Shown: positions 16,052 to 25,859, numbered from the stretch's first letter. The stretch is DNA of 49,299 nucleotides from Alphaproteobacteria bacterium (GCA_018823905.1 JAHJHL010000106.1:1-49299); one strand, 5' to 3'. Notes: generated by a model from the sequence alone, not told the origin. Program-made: numbers and translations.

Positions 16052-17299
16052 TCAGCGCGCGTAGCGTTTTCCGAGTTCGGTCGCGCGCGAGGTGAGCGGC
16101 TGTTCTTTCCCCGCGATGAAGATCGCGGTCGGCTGGGTCAGCGGTTCGAGCGGATCGCCGTCCCATATCACGATGTCGGCGGCCTTGCCCGGTGCGATCG
16201 AGCCCATCTGATCGGCGACGCCGAAGATGCGCGCGGGCGCGAGCGTGAGGGCTTCGATGCCGGCGGCGTAGGGCAGGCCGCGCGACACCGCGAGGCCCGC
16301 GTTATAGCGCATCTCGCGTACGCGGTGGCCGCCGTCGTTCCCGCCAATCGCGATATCGACCCCCGCCGCCTTGAGGATCGACGCATTCTGGAGCGACGCG
16401 CCAAGCATGTCGAAGTTCGACGGGATGTTCGAGGTCGGGTTGATGAGCACGGGCACTTTGGCGGCGGCAATCTCGTCGGCGACGCGCCAGGCTTCTTCGG
16501 CGCCGCTCAGGATGATTTTGAGCTTATAGTCGCGCGCAAGCCTCAGAACCTGCCGGATGTCGGCGGCACGGTGGACGACGACGATCAGCGGCATCGTGCC
16601 CTCGAGCACAGGTTTCAGCGCCGCGACGTCGGCCTGCGAAAGCTCGAAAGGATATTCGTCGCGCGGCGGCTGGCGCGCGAGATCGAAGATCTGGCGAAGC
16701 TGGACGAATTCGGCGGCGCGCGAGCCGCCGATGCGCGCCGCGCCATCTTCGCCGAGTTCGAGCATCATCGCAACGCCGGACCGGTGGAGAATCGCCGCAC
16801 CTTCGCCAAGCGTGATCAGCGCCGCCTTGCCCGCGAAGGGCAGCTCGCGTTCCTGGTCGCTGTCGTCATAATCGGGCATGACGACGGCATGGGTTATGCC
16901 GCCGAGGCGGGCGATCGGGATCAGCGTCGAATCGGGGTTGAGCCCGTACTGCACGTCGAACGACGCGCTGATGCCCGAATTATGCGTTCGGTTATCGACC
17001 GAGCCGCCAACCGAGTTGACCTCGACGAGCCCCAGCGCGGTGTTCACCGCGACGAAGCCGGGCGTGACGGTGGCGCCGCGCGCATCGACGATGCGCATTC
17101 CGGACGGGACCACGATGGCGGCACCGGCGGCCGCAATGCGGCCGTCGCGAACGATCACCGTGCCATTCTCCACTTCGCCGACGGGGCCGGGGGTCACGAG
17201 ATGTGCGTTGGTGATCGCAAAAGTCTGCGCTGCGGCCGTGGGGGCGGCCGCAGCGAGGGCCAGGGCGAGAGCCGCGAAAACCGGGAGCCGTCGTTGCAT
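16052..17299 (-). CDS. Exported amidohydrolase-family protein lacking the HxH metal motif
   Basis: A 415-aa protein with a Sec signal peptide (MQRRLPVFAALALALAAAAP, cleavage near AAAQ). It has the amidohydrolase layout: N-terminal beta-sandwich (ITNAHLVTPG, VIVRDGRIAAAGA), then the barrel, and the C-terminal IAPGKAADIVIWDGDPLEP strand. At the place of the metal-binding HxH, right after TPGF, it reads VNTA (N86 and A88). The last barrel strand has IAIGGNDGG rather than a clear catalytic Asp context. It is probably non-catalytic or uses an unusual site. It begins one base after its lipoprotein paralogue stops, with GAGGAATGAG before the ATG, so the two should be made together and may form a complex. 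Confidence 0.8.
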   Translation of the reverse strand: MQRRLPVFAALALALAAAAPTAAAQTFAITNAHLVTPGPVGEVENGTVIVRDGRIAAAGAAIVVPSGMRIVDARGATVTPGFVAVNTALGLVEVNSVGGSVDNRTHNSGISASFDVQYGLNPDSTLIPIARLGGITHAVVMPDYDDSDQERELPFAGKAALITLGEGAAILHRSGVAMMLELGEDGAARIGGSRAAEFVQLRQIFDLARQPPRDEYPFELSQADVAALKPVLEGTMPLIVVVHRAADIRQVLRLARDYKLKIILSGAEEAWRVADEIAAAKVPVLINPTSNIPSNFDMLGASLQNASILKAAGVDIAIGGNDGGHRVREMRYNAGLAVSRGLPYAAGIEALTLAPARIFGVADQMGSIAPGKAADIVIWDGDPLEPLTQPTAIFIAGKEQPLTSRATELGKRYAR

Positions 17300-17300
17300 C

Positions 17301-18749
17301 TCATTCCTCCCCGACCGGTTGGCCGATTTCAAAATCGCTTCTGTATCGCGTCGCCGGATCGCTCGTGTCGAGGATCAGCGCGCCGTCGATGAAAACCTTT
17401 TCGGCGATCGCATAGACGCTGAACGGATTCCTGCTCCACAGGACCACGTCGGCCATCTTGCCGGCCTCGAGTGAGCCCGTGCGGTCGGCGATGCCCATCA
17501 TCTTCGCCGGATTGAGGGTGATCCATTTGATCGCCTCCTCCTGCGAAATATCGATGCCGGCGCGGCGACCGGCGGCAAGCGCAACCGCGCTTTCGACATT
17601 GAGGCGCTGGACCAGCCTTTGCTCGTCCGAGTGGATCGCGACGCAAACGCCGGCCTTGGTCAGGATAGCGGCATTTTCCTCGATCGCGTCATAGGCTTCC
17701 ATCTTGAAGCCCCAGCGGGTCGCCCATGTCGCGACGCAGACATCCTCTTTGGCGAGAAGATCGGCGATCTTGTAGGCCTCGACGGCGTGGTGAAAGGCGC
17801 GCGTCTTGTAGCCGAACTCGTGGCCGACATCGAGCATCACCGCCATTTCGTCGGCGCGATAGCAGTGGTTCTGCACGAGGATGTCGCCCTTGAGAACGCC
17901 CGCCAGCGTTTCGAGGCCGAGGTCGCGTTTGGGCGCTTCGCCGCCCTCGCCGCGCGCACGCTTCTTTTCATAGGCATCGAGCTTGCGGGCATATTCGGCG
18001 GCGTCGATCCACGCGCGGCGGAAACCCGCGACCTCGCCCATGCGGGTGGCCGGCGCGCGTCCGCGGCTACCGTAGCGGCCCTTGGGATTCTCGCCGCATG
18101 CCATCTTGAGCGTATAGGGCGCGCCCGGAAATTTCATCTGCTGGACGGTGACCGCGGGCACATTCTTCACGCTGACACCGCGTCCGCCGAAGAGGTTGGC
18201 AGAGCCGGGTAGGATGAGCAGGCTGGTGACCCCGCCGGCACGCGCTTTGGTGAACACGGGATCCTGCGGCCAGAGGGAGTGCTCGGCCCAGACATGCGCG
18301 GTATAAGGATCGATATTCTCATTGCCGTCGGCATGGCCCTGGACGCCGGGTGCAGCGAAGACGCCGAGGTGCGAATGCGCGTCGATGATGCCGGGTGTAA
18401 CCCATTTGCCGGTGCCGTCGACGACGCGCACGCCGGCCGGGAGATCGACGTTCGCGCCGACAGCGACGATCTTGCCGGAGGCCATAAGGACGGTTCCCCG
18501 GTCGATCCGCTCGCCGGTGCCGGTGAGGATCGACGCGCCGACGATCGCGGTGTCGGCGGCGGGGCGCGGCGTATAGGTGCTCGCAAAGGGCTGGGGCGCG
18601 TCGGCTGCCGGGGGCGGTGGCGCCGCGGCGGGCCGGTCGGTCGCCGCGCTCGCCGAACAGCCGGCGAGGACGGCAAACGCCGTCCCGAGTAGGGCGGCGC
18701 GCGCGCGGCGGCGCGCCAAGCAGGATTTGTCCTGAAGGGGATGTGTCAC
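17301..18749 (-). CDS. Amidohydrolase, predicted lipoprotein
   Basis: A 482-aa metal-dependent hydrolase. The N-terminus carries a lipobox (VLAGC, lipidated Cys31) after a hydrophobic segment, so it is likely membrane-anchored in the periplasm or outer membrane. The metal ligands are H125 and H127 (DAHSHLG), His in VQNHCYRADE, His in TRAFHHAVEA, and the catalytic Asp in IHSDEQRL. C-terminal GSLEAGKMADVVLWSRNPF completes the fold. Related imidazolonepropionase-like members include dipeptidases and carboxypeptidases for X-Arg or X-Pro substrates. The start codon is GTG with AAGGTG upstream. It follows a TonB receptor by 80 bases and precedes its degenerate paralogue by one base. Confidence 0.85.
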   Translation of the reverse strand: MTHPLQDKSCLARRRARAALLGTAFAVLAGCSASAATDRPAAAPPPPAADAPQPFASTYTPRPAADTAIVGASILTGTGERIDRGTVLMASGKIVAVGANVDLPAGVRVVDGTGKWVTPGIIDAHSHLGVFAAPGVQGHADGNENIDPYTAHVWAEHSLWPQDPVFTKARAGGVTSLLILPGSANLFGGRGVSVKNVPAVTVQQMKFPGAPYTLKMACGENPKGRYGSRGRAPATRMGEVAGFRRAWIDAAEYARKLDAYEKKRARGEGGEAPKRDLGLETLAGVLKGDILVQNHCYRADEMAVMLDVGHEFGYKTRAFHHAVEAYKIADLLAKEDVCVATWATRWGFKMEAYDAIEENAAILTKAGVCVAIHSDEQRLVQRLNVESAVALAAGRRAGIDISQEEAIKWITLNPAKMMGIADRTGSLEAGKMADVVLWSRNPFSVYAIAEKVFIDGALILDTSDPATRYRSDFEIGQPVGEE

Positions 18750-18829
18750 GCGGGCGTCACCTTTTGTGGGCTGGAGGATTGCGGATTTCCGGCCGCCCCA
18801 TGCGAAACGGAGCGGCCGGTCCAGGGACG

Positions 18830-21800
18830 TCAGAAAGTCTTGCGCACATTCACATACCAGTAGCGCGGGATCGGCGAATGGAGCGAGCCCATATATCCGA
18901 AGGAACCCGAATCGATCGGCGGCTGCGCATTGGTAATGTTGCGCACGCCGACACGCAGCTGGGTGCCGTCGGTGAAACCGCCCTTGAGATCGTACTGCAC
19001 ATAGAGGCTGGCGGTGGTGTAGGCCTTGACCTTCAGATTCTCGCCGTTGATCGAGATGTCATTGTCGATGACGCTGCCTGTGTAACTCACGAAACCGCCG
19101 GCGGTGAACTGCCCCAGTTTCCAGGTCAGCGAGCCCGAACCGCGCCATTTGGGGAAGCCGTCGAGCCGAATCTGGTCGCCGCCTTCCGGAATGACCGTGT
19201 CGATGTTGATGTCGCCAGCCGCCCGGGCGTCGAGCAGGACCTGGATGTCGGGCGACACGTCGCGGAAATATTTGAGCAGATAGGCGGCATTGGCGGCAAA
19301 GGTGAAATCGCCAATGCCCGTATCGCGAAGCCCGATATTGAGCCCGAAGTCGATGCCGCGAACGGTCTGCGGCTCAAGGTTGCGATACTGGTCGTCGACA
19401 TATTGCACGCGGCCCACCGGATCGATGCCGGTGCCGGCGAAGAGGGCGATGTCGTCCGCCGTGGGCGCGAGGCGGAAGACGGTAGGGTCGCTCGATCCCT
19501 GAACGCGGGCCAGGTAATCCGCGATCAGCGCATTGCCTTCGCCGAACACGCCGACGATGCCCTTCTGCTTCACCTGCCAATAGTCGAGCGTGAAGGTGGT
19601 CCGCAGCCGGCCGGTGTTGAAGGCGGGCGGCTGGAGGACCGTACCGATCGTCCAGGTGGTCGAGGTCTCCGGTTTCAGATCGGGATTGCCGGCGCGCCGG
19701 CCTGTGGTCACGAAACCTTGCGCGCAATCGTCGAAACTGCTGATCCGCCCGGCACGCAGGTCGGCTTCGCAGCGGATATAGTCGGTCCGCGTGTTGCCGC
19801 GTGTGATAACGGTCGCCTTGGTCTGCTCGAGGTTCGGGGCGCGGAACCCCTGCGCCCACGAACCGCGGATGCGCCAGCCGTCGAACAGGTCCCACGCCGC
19901 GGCGATCTTTGGCTTGGCTATACTCCCGAAGTCGGAATAATGCTCGTACCGTCCCGCGAGTTGCAGCTCGAAACTGCGAACCAACGGCACATTCATTTCA
20001 GGCGCGATCAGCGGAACCGCCAGTTCTGCGTAGGCGGCGAAAACCGTGCGCGACCCCTTGGTGTCGGGGGTCGGGCTGACCCCGAACAGATCGCTGGGCT
20101 GCTCGACGCCGGTAACGCTGTCGGTCCAGGTGATCGTTCCATCGACGCGCTCGTCGCGATCGTCGAGATAGGAGTCGCGGCGCAGTTCGGCGCCGACGGC
20201 CATGCCGACATCGCCGGCAGGAAGCGACAGCAGGTCGGCCTTCGAAGCGCGGAAATCCCATTGCGCCAGCGTCGATTTCCCGCGCCGGATCGTCTTGATG
20301 AGGAAGTCTTCGCCCGCCGCCAGATTGCCATCCGAAATCGGCAGACCGGTAGGATCGTCGGGATTCCCGCCGTTGAAGGGGTTATAGGCGTCGGGCGTCG
20401 ACAGCGCGAGATTCTGCTGAAGCAGCGTGGCGCTGATCCCGTCCTGGACGTCGCGCACCGTCGCCTGCGAATAGAGGGCGGCGGTTTCCCAGTTGAAGCC
20501 GAGTGCTTCGCCGCGCAGGCCCAGCAAGGCGCGGAACTGCCGGTTGGTCACATCGACAACGGTGGGCCCGAGATCGACGAAGCGATAGCTGGTCATCGTG
20601 ACCGGCAGCCCCGCGGCGGGTGCGTCGATCCCGGCGAGGCGGTTGGGGTTCGCCGTGCCGTTGGCGAAGGTGACCGGGCCGAAAGGGTTCCAATAGTTCG
20701 ATGCCGGCACCGTCATCTGGATCGAACCGATCGAGAACACGCTGTCCTGGATGCTGCGCGTCTTGGCATAATAATAGCCGGCTTCGCCGAAGACCGTCAG
20801 ATTGTCAGTCAGGTCATAATGGCCGTTCGCGAACACATTGATGCGATCGAGCCGGGGAATGATCGACTGCGGGAAATTCTTCTGCGAATCCCAGCGGGTG
20901 TTACGATCGGCGCCGGTCGTGGCGCGGGTGGCATCGTCGATGCAGATACCGCCGCCCAGATCGGCCGAACAGCCACCGTTCGCGGTCGGCTGGATCGAAA
21001 ACACGCCGCCGGCGCTTGTGATGTTGGTCGTCCCCCGGCGCACGCGGACGCCACCGGTCGTGAAATTGCCCCATTGCGATAACGTGCTGGTGTCATCGAG
21101 ACTGTTCGAACCTTCGAAGACCGTGCCCGCAAAATCGTCGAAGAAGCGGTGGTCCCCCGTCGCGGTGAAATCCTGGTCCTGCGACGTCAGAGCGGTGCGG
21201 TTGGTATAGTTGAACAGCAACGAGATATTGCCGCGATTCTCGGCGAAATCGGTGCCCAGATAGCCTGAGCCGTTGAACTCGCGCAGCCCGGTACCCTCGG
21301 CGCCGCCATATTGCAGCGCAAGTCCGCCGCCGTTGACATTGTCGCGCAGAATCGTGTTGACGACGCCCGCGACGGCATCGGTGCCGTAGAGCGCCGCGGC
21401 GCCATCGCGCAGCACTTCGACGCGCTGGATACCGAAGACCGGGATCGAGTTGCTGTTGTAGGTGATGACGGGCGCGAGAGACGTGCTCGCCTGGCTGCTC
21501 GGATGCTGGACGAGGCGGCGTCCGTTGAGCAGGACGAGCGTGTTGCCGACACCGAGCCCGCGCAGGTCGATCGAACCCACGTCGCCGCGCGCGAAATTGC
21601 TGCTCGTCTGGCCGTTGCTGCTGTTGAACGACTGGTCGCTCATTTGCGGGATCGATCGCAGTAGCTCATCGCCCGAGACCGCAGCGGTTGCCGCAATCTC
21701 ATCCTCGCCCACGACGGTTACGGGGAGGGCTTCGGTGATCTTGGTGCCGGCGATGCGGCTGCCCGTGACGACGATTTCCTCGCCGCGCGGCGCCGATTGC

Positions 21801-21928
21801 GGCTCGGTCGCAGCGCCGGTTTGCGCGGCCTGCTCCTGCGCCGCGGCGTTCTGCACGACGACCATCCCGATCAACGATGCGGCGGCGAGAATTTGCTTCC
21901 GGTAGCGCGAATTTCTGCTGTTCATCAT
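18830..21928 (-). CDS. TonB-dependent outer-membrane receptor (large, sphingomonad type)
   Basis: A 1032-aa receptor with a signal peptide ending near NAAAQ and a TonB-box-like EEIVVTGSRI at about residue 50. The plug shows DLRGLGVGNTLVLLNGRRLV and GIQRVEVLRDGAAALYGTDA, and the barrel ends in YWYVNVRKTF with the outer-membrane terminal Phe. The length and the long loops (for example CSADLGGGICIDD, which could be disulfide-linked) fit the receptors that import peptides or oligosaccharides in sphingomonads. The two amidohydrolase genes downstream on the same strand probably process what it imports. Two adjacent ATG codons (21928, 21925) can serve as start. Confidence 0.9.
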   Translation of the reverse strand: MMNSRNSRYRKQILAAASLIGMVVVQNAAAQEQAAQTGAATEPQSAPRGEEIVVTGSRIAGTKITEALPVTVVGEDEIAATAAVSGDELLRSIPQMSDQSFNSSNGQTSSNFARGDVGSIDLRGLGVGNTLVLLNGRRLVQHPSSQASTSLAPVITYNSNSIPVFGIQRVEVLRDGAAALYGTDAVAGVVNTILRDNVNGGGLALQYGGAEGTGLREFNGSGYLGTDFAENRGNISLLFNYTNRTALTSQDQDFTATGDHRFFDDFAGTVFEGSNSLDDTSTLSQWGNFTTGGVRVRRGTTNITSAGGVFSIQPTANGGCSADLGGGICIDDATRATTGADRNTRWDSQKNFPQSIIPRLDRINVFANGHYDLTDNLTVFGEAGYYYAKTRSIQDSVFSIGSIQMTVPASNYWNPFGPVTFANGTANPNRLAGIDAPAAGLPVTMTSYRFVDLGPTVVDVTNRQFRALLGLRGEALGFNWETAALYSQATVRDVQDGISATLLQQNLALSTPDAYNPFNGGNPDDPTGLPISDGNLAAGEDFLIKTIRRGKSTLAQWDFRASKADLLSLPAGDVGMAVGAELRRDSYLDDRDERVDGTITWTDSVTGVEQPSDLFGVSPTPDTKGSRTVFAAYAELAVPLIAPEMNVPLVRSFELQLAGRYEHYSDFGSIAKPKIAAAWDLFDGWRIRGSWAQGFRAPNLEQTKATVITRGNTRTDYIRCEADLRAGRISSFDDCAQGFVTTGRRAGNPDLKPETSTTWTIGTVLQPPAFNTGRLRTTFTLDYWQVKQKGIVGVFGEGNALIADYLARVQGSSDPTVFRLAPTADDIALFAGTGIDPVGRVQYVDDQYRNLEPQTVRGIDFGLNIGLRDTGIGDFTFAANAAYLLKYFRDVSPDIQVLLDARAAGDINIDTVIPEGGDQIRLDGFPKWRGSGSLTWKLGQFTAGGFVSYTGSVIDNDISINGENLKVKAYTTASLYVQYDLKGGFTDGTQLRVGVRNITNAQPPIDSGSFGYMGSLHSPIPRYWYVNVRKTF

Positions 21929-22104
21929 GCCATGTCCCCTTTTTGTCGACCCGATTGGCGCGTCGTCCTCCGTGCGGCGGATGGATTTTCTCCCATCTCA
22001 TTCTGCTGTGACGCAAGTCGCCGACGAATCCCCATCGATATTCGCGCGGAAAATTACAACCCCTTGCAGTCAGGCGAACTTTTGTGTCTTGAATTGAGAC
22101 CCGG

Positions 22105-22569
22105 TTAGCTGTCGATCTCGATGACCGCATCGACCTCGACCGCGAAATTGAAGGGCAGTCGGTAGACTCCGATCGCGGAGCGCGCATGCTTGCCCGCCTC
22201 GCCGAACACATCGACGATCAGGTCCGAGCAGCCGTTCATAACGGTCGGTATGTCGTAGAACTCGGAGCCGGCCTGGACATAGCCGCCGAGCCTCAGGACG
22301 CGCGCGACGCGATCGAGGTCGCCGCCTGCCGCCGCCTTGAACTGGGCGATGAGGTTGATCGCGCATAGCCGCGCAGCGATGATGCCGTCTGCAAGGCTGC
22401 AGTCGTCGCCGACCGTTCCCTTGATCCCGCCATTGGCGTGGGTCGACAGCTGGCCCGAGATCTGCACGATATTTCCCGAGCGGGTCGATGAGACATAGTT
22501 GGCGACGGGGGGGCAGACGTCGGGCAGCTCGACGCCGAGGCTGGAAAGGCGGGATTCGATCTTGGACAT
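22105..22569 (-). CDS. RidA/YjgF-family enamine/imine deaminase
   Basis: A 154-aa Rid-family protein. It has the substrate-carboxylate arginine R130 (KHARSAIGV) and the acidic E145 (FAVEVDAVIEI) at the usual C-terminal places; the family's usual core (ISGQLSTHANGGIKGTVG) is clear. RidA hydrolyses reactive enamines such as 2-aminoacrylate, made by PLP-dependent beta-eliminating enzymes, to keto acids and ammonia. It is cytosolic, with no signal peptide. The longer N-terminus (about 20 extra residues) suggests a Rid subgroup other than the archetype. It starts two bases after the symporter stop, so the two form an operon. Confidence 0.9.
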   Translation of the reverse strand: MSKIESRLSSLGVELPDVCPPVANYVSSTRSGNIVQISGQLSTHANGGIKGTVGDDCSLADGIIAARLCAINLIAQFKAAAGGDLDRVARVLRLGGYVQAGSEFYDIPTVMNGCSDLIVDVFGEAGKHARSAIGVYRLPFNFAVEVDAVIEIDS

Positions 22570-22571
22570 GA

Positions 22572-23858
22572 TTATTCCTTGGTAACGAGAGCGGGCTGTT
22601 GTTCGGCGGGGGCCGGGTCACCGGTAGCGGCTTCGCGCGCCATGCGCCGGCCTTCCCAGCGGTCGATGACCGCGGCGGCGACCGAATTGCCGACGACGTT
22701 GGTCGCCGAGCGGCCCATGTCGAGCAGATGGTCGACCGCGAGGATCAGGAGCAGCCCGGCTTCGGGCAGCTTGAAATAGGCGAGTGTCGCCGAGATCACG
22801 ACGAGCGAGGCGCGCGGGACCCCGGCCATGCCCTTCGACGTGATCATAAGCAGAAGCAGCATCGTGATCTGCTGGCCGATGGTCATGTCGATGCCATAGG
22901 CCTGCGCGATGAAGAGCACCGCGAAGGTGCAATACATCATCGACCCGTCGAGGTTGAAACTGTAGCCGAGCGGCAGCACGAAGGAGACGATGCGGCGGTT
23001 GACCCCCTGCTTCTCGAGTTCTTCCATCGTCTTGGGGTAGGCGGCTTCCGAGCTCGCGGTTGAAAAGGCGAGCAATACGGGGGTGCGGATGCCGCGGAAC
23101 AGGCCGAAGGCGCGGGTGCCGATGATGGCGAGGGTGGCGAGGAAGAGGACGAGCCAGAGGACGCCGAGCGACAGGTAAAAGCCGCTGACGAAACCGGCAT
23201 AGGTGACGAGTACGCCGGGACCCTGTGTGGCGACGGTCGAGGCGAGCGCGGCGAAGATCGCGACTGGCGCGGTCTTCATCACGAAGCCCGTCACCTTGAG
23301 CATGATCGCGGCGACCTGCTCGACGAGCGCGAGCACCGCGGGCGCCCTGTCGTCGATCGCCGCCACCGCCGAGCCGACGAGCACCGAGAAGACGACGATC
23401 TGCAGGATCTCGTTCTCGGCCATCGCCTGGACGATCGATTGCGGAATGAGGTGGGTGACAAACTGCTTGAGCGAGAAATCGCCCGTCGCGACGACCCCCG
23501 CCGCATCGCCTGTCGGCAGCGCGAGCGCGAGGCTCGAGCCTGGCTGGAGCAGGTGAACCATGACGAGCCCGATCGAGAGCGACACGATCGAGGCCCCGAT
23601 AAACCAGCCCATCGTCTTCGCGCCGACCCGGCCGATCGCGGCGGCGTCCTCCATATGCGCGATCCCCGCGACGAGCGTCGCGAAGACGAGCGGCGCGATG
23701 ATCATCTTGATCAGGCGCAGGAAGAGGTCGGTGAGGATCGAGAGATTTTCGGCGATTTCGGCCGCGCGCGCGGTGGGGTAATGCGAATTGACGAACCAGC
23801 CCGCTGCGATCCCGGTGATCATGGCAAAGATGAGGATGAAGGCGAAAACTCTGTTCAT
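22572..23858 (-). CDS. Dicarboxylate/amino acid:cation symporter (DAACS)
   Basis: A 428-aa SDF-family symporter, closer to the canonical type than the one at 14205. Visible are LFLRLIKMIIAPLVFATLVAG, the hairpin 1 motif FSTASSEAAYPKTME, the TM7 motif FNLDGSMMY (NPMDGT equivalent), the hairpin 2 SKGMAGVPRASLVV and TM8 HLLDMGRSATNVVGNSVA, where Asp and Arg read an amino-acid or dicarboxylate substrate. The ATG at 23858 gives the usual N-terminus; upstream in-frame sequence is not protein-like. It pairs with RidA, which suggests an amino-acid substrate whose breakdown makes enamines. It faces the CIA30-tailed amidohydrolase across a 201-base divergent region. Confidence 0.9.
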   Translation of the reverse strand: MNRVFAFILIFAMITGIAAGWFVNSHYPTARAAEIAENLSILTDLFLRLIKMIIAPLVFATLVAGIAHMEDAAAIGRVGAKTMGWFIGASIVSLSIGLVMVHLLQPGSSLALALPTGDAAGVVATGDFSLKQFVTHLIPQSIVQAMAENEILQIVVFSVLVGSAVAAIDDRAPAVLALVEQVAAIMLKVTGFVMKTAPVAIFAALASTVATQGPGVLVTYAGFVSGFYLSLGVLWLVLFLATLAIIGTRAFGLFRGIRTPVLLAFSTASSEAAYPKTMEELEKQGVNRRIVSFVLPLGYSFNLDGSMMYCTFAVLFIAQAYGIDMTIGQQITMLLLLMITSKGMAGVPRASLVVISATLAYFKLPEAGLLLILAVDHLLDMGRSATNVVGNSVAAAVIDRWEGRRMAREAATGDPAPAEQQPALVTKE

Positions 23859-24059
23859 GTCTGTCCGTTCCGGCTTCGCCCCGGGCGGGGCGTACAGGAA
23901 GCAGAGACGCAGGCGCGGCGAGATTCCGCAGCGGCAATGCGGTCGACAAGCGCATTTTGTTGCGACATGGCGGGCGCGGATCGAACCACATGGTGGGGAT
24001 ATGCGCTGCCACTGCGTCAATGCAGTGCAGGGGACATTCAGACAATCGAGGAGACGCGC

Positions 24060-25859
24060 GTGGCCAGTTTTCGGAAGTTGCTTGTGGCGGGAACGGCGAT
24101 TGCCGCCGGTCTTGGCTGGGCGAGCCAGTCGGTGCTCGCCGAACCGGGCGGCGACCTCGTCGCGATCACTGGCGCGACGATTTTCGATGCGACCGGCAAG
24201 GATCCTTATCGCGGCACCGTCGTCGTGCGCGATGGCCGGATCGAGGCCGTTGGCTCCGACGTCAAGGTTCCGAGGGGTGCCAAGGTCGTCCGCGCCGACG
24301 GCAAGTCGCTGCTGCCGGGCTTCATCGATGTGCATACCCATTGGGGTCCCGCTGGCTCGCCCGGCACGCTGCCGCAGATCGCCAACGCCTATCTCGCGAG
24401 CGGCGTGACGACGGTGAACGACTTCCATCAGCAGCCCGAGGCATTTGCGCCGCGCCGCGCCTGGCTTGCCGACATCTATGCGCCGCACGTCAATTTCGTC
24501 GCGCGCATGAGCACGCCGGGCGGGCACGGCGCCGACTGGGGCGACACCAACACCACCAAATGGGTCGCGACCGCCGAGAGCGCGCGCCGCGAGGTGCAGG
24601 CGCTACAGCCTTACCGTCCCGACTATATCAAGGCGTTCGCCGACGGCTGGCGCTACGGTCAGCTGCCTGAGGAAACCTCGATGAATGTCGAGACGCTCGC
24701 CGCGCTCGCCGACGAGGCGCACAAGCATGGCCAGCGCGTCCTCACCCACACGGTGACCGTCGAGCGCGGCAAGCTCGCGGCCGTCGCCGGCATCGACGTG
24801 ATCGCGCACAGCATCCAGGACGGGGTGCTCGACGCCGACGCGATCGCCCAGATCAAGAAGGCAGGCACCTTCTATGCCCCGACGCTCGCCATCTATCAGC
24901 TGAAGCCCGACGAAATGGGCCCCGGACGCAAGGACGATGACGCGACGCGGCTGCGCATCCGCAAATATGGCTATGCCGAGGAGAATGTCCGCAATCTCCA
25001 CGCCGCAGGTGTCACGATCGCGGTCGGGACCGACGCCGGCATCGGCAGCGCAAAGCACGGCATCTCGACGCTCCAGGAAATGGAGCTGCTCGTTGCGGCC
25101 GGTCTGACGCCGAAGGCCGCGCTGCTCGCCGGCACGTCGAACAGCGCGCTCGCACTGGGACTCGCAGGTGACCGCGGCACGATCGAGAAGGGCAAGCGCG
25201 CCGATCTCGTCCTGATCGACGGCAAGCCCTGGGAGACGATCGGCGATGTCGAGAAGATCGACCGCGTCTATGTCGACGGCAAGCTCGTCCATGGCGGCGG
25301 CGTCAAGCTGCCCGCGGGCAACCTTGCCACCACGCTGCCTGCAGTGCCCGCCGCGGCGCTGATCGACGATTTCGAGCGCGCCGATGGGCGCAGCTCGCTC
25401 GACACGCTCGGCCTCACCGACATGGATGGCGGCGTCGAGCGCTCGTCGGTGGTCTCCAACCGCGTCACCCATGCGGGCCGCGACGGCTCGGCGCTTGCCT
25501 TCGCAGTACAGATGTCGCTCAAGGACAAGCCCGAGGGCGGCGTTCTCGTGCCCTTGAGCCGCGGTTCGGTGCGTCCGGTCGATGCGCGCAAGTTTGCAGG
25601 CGTCCGGCTCGAAATGCGCGGCGCCGGCCGCTATCTCCTCGTCGTCAACACGCTCGCCGGCGAGTTCACTGCCCCCATTGAGGCGAAGGAAGGCTGGTCC
25701 GACCTGCGCGTGCCGTTCAGCGCGCTCGTCGCTACCAAGCCCGGCCGCGGCGACGCGCCGGCCTGGCGCGGCGACGATCTCGTACAGGTCGGGGTCGTCG
25801 TTCAGCGCGATGCCGGAGCGAGCGCTTGGGGCGAAATCGACAATCTCGGCTTCTACTGA
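24060..25859 (+). CDS. Exported amidohydrolase with C-terminal CIA30-like beta-sandwich
   Basis: A 599-aa protein starting at GTG after CGAGGAGA. The signal peptide (LLVAGTAIAAGLGWASQSV) is cleaved near LAEP. Residues 30-425 are an amidohydrolase: H92 and H94 (DVHTHW), the lysine in YIKAFADGW, His in LTHTVTV and IAHSIQDG, and catalytic Asp in VGTDAGIGS, so all ligands are present. Residues 433-597 resemble the CIA30 galactose-binding-like fold (LIDDFERADGRSS, KFAGVRLEMRG, YLLVVNT, WSDLRVPFSAL, then the terminal GEIDNLGFY). Such tails often bind ligands in secreted hydrolases. It is probably a periplasmic peptidase or amidase of the same pathway as its neighbours. Confidence 0.85.
   Translation: MASFRKLLVAGTAIAAGLGWASQSVLAEPGGDLVAITGATIFDATGKDPYRGTVVVRDGRIEAVGSDVKVPRGAKVVRADGKSLLPGFIDVHTHWGPAGSPGTLPQIANAYLASGVTTVNDFHQQPEAFAPRRAWLADIYAPHVNFVARMSTPGGHGADWGDTNTTKWVATAESARREVQALQPYRPDYIKAFADGWRYGQLPEETSMNVETLAALADEAHKHGQRVLTHTVTVERGKLAAVAGIDVIAHSIQDGVLDADAIAQIKKAGTFYAPTLAIYQLKPDEMGPGRKDDDATRLRIRKYGYAEENVRNLHAAGVTIAVGTDAGIGSAKHGISTLQEMELLVAAGLTPKAALLAGTSNSALALGLAGDRGTIEKGKRADLVLIDGKPWETIGDVEKIDRVYVDGKLVHGGGVKLPAGNLATTLPAVPAAALIDDFERADGRSSLDTLGLTDMDGGVERSSVVSNRVTHAGRDGSALAFAVQMSLKDKPEGGVLVPLSRGSVRPVDARKFAGVRLEMRGAGRYLLVVNTLAGEFTAPIEAKEGWSDLRVPFSALVATKPGRGDAPAWRGDDLVQVGVVVQRDAGASAWGEIDNLGFY

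Noticed and set aside
18617-21082. 821-codon plus-strand open frame opposite the large TonB receptor
   Set aside because: Shadow of the receptor on the other strand; Arg/Gly/Asp-rich without motifs. The same applies to the frame at 47020-49161 opposite the molybdenum hydroxylase.
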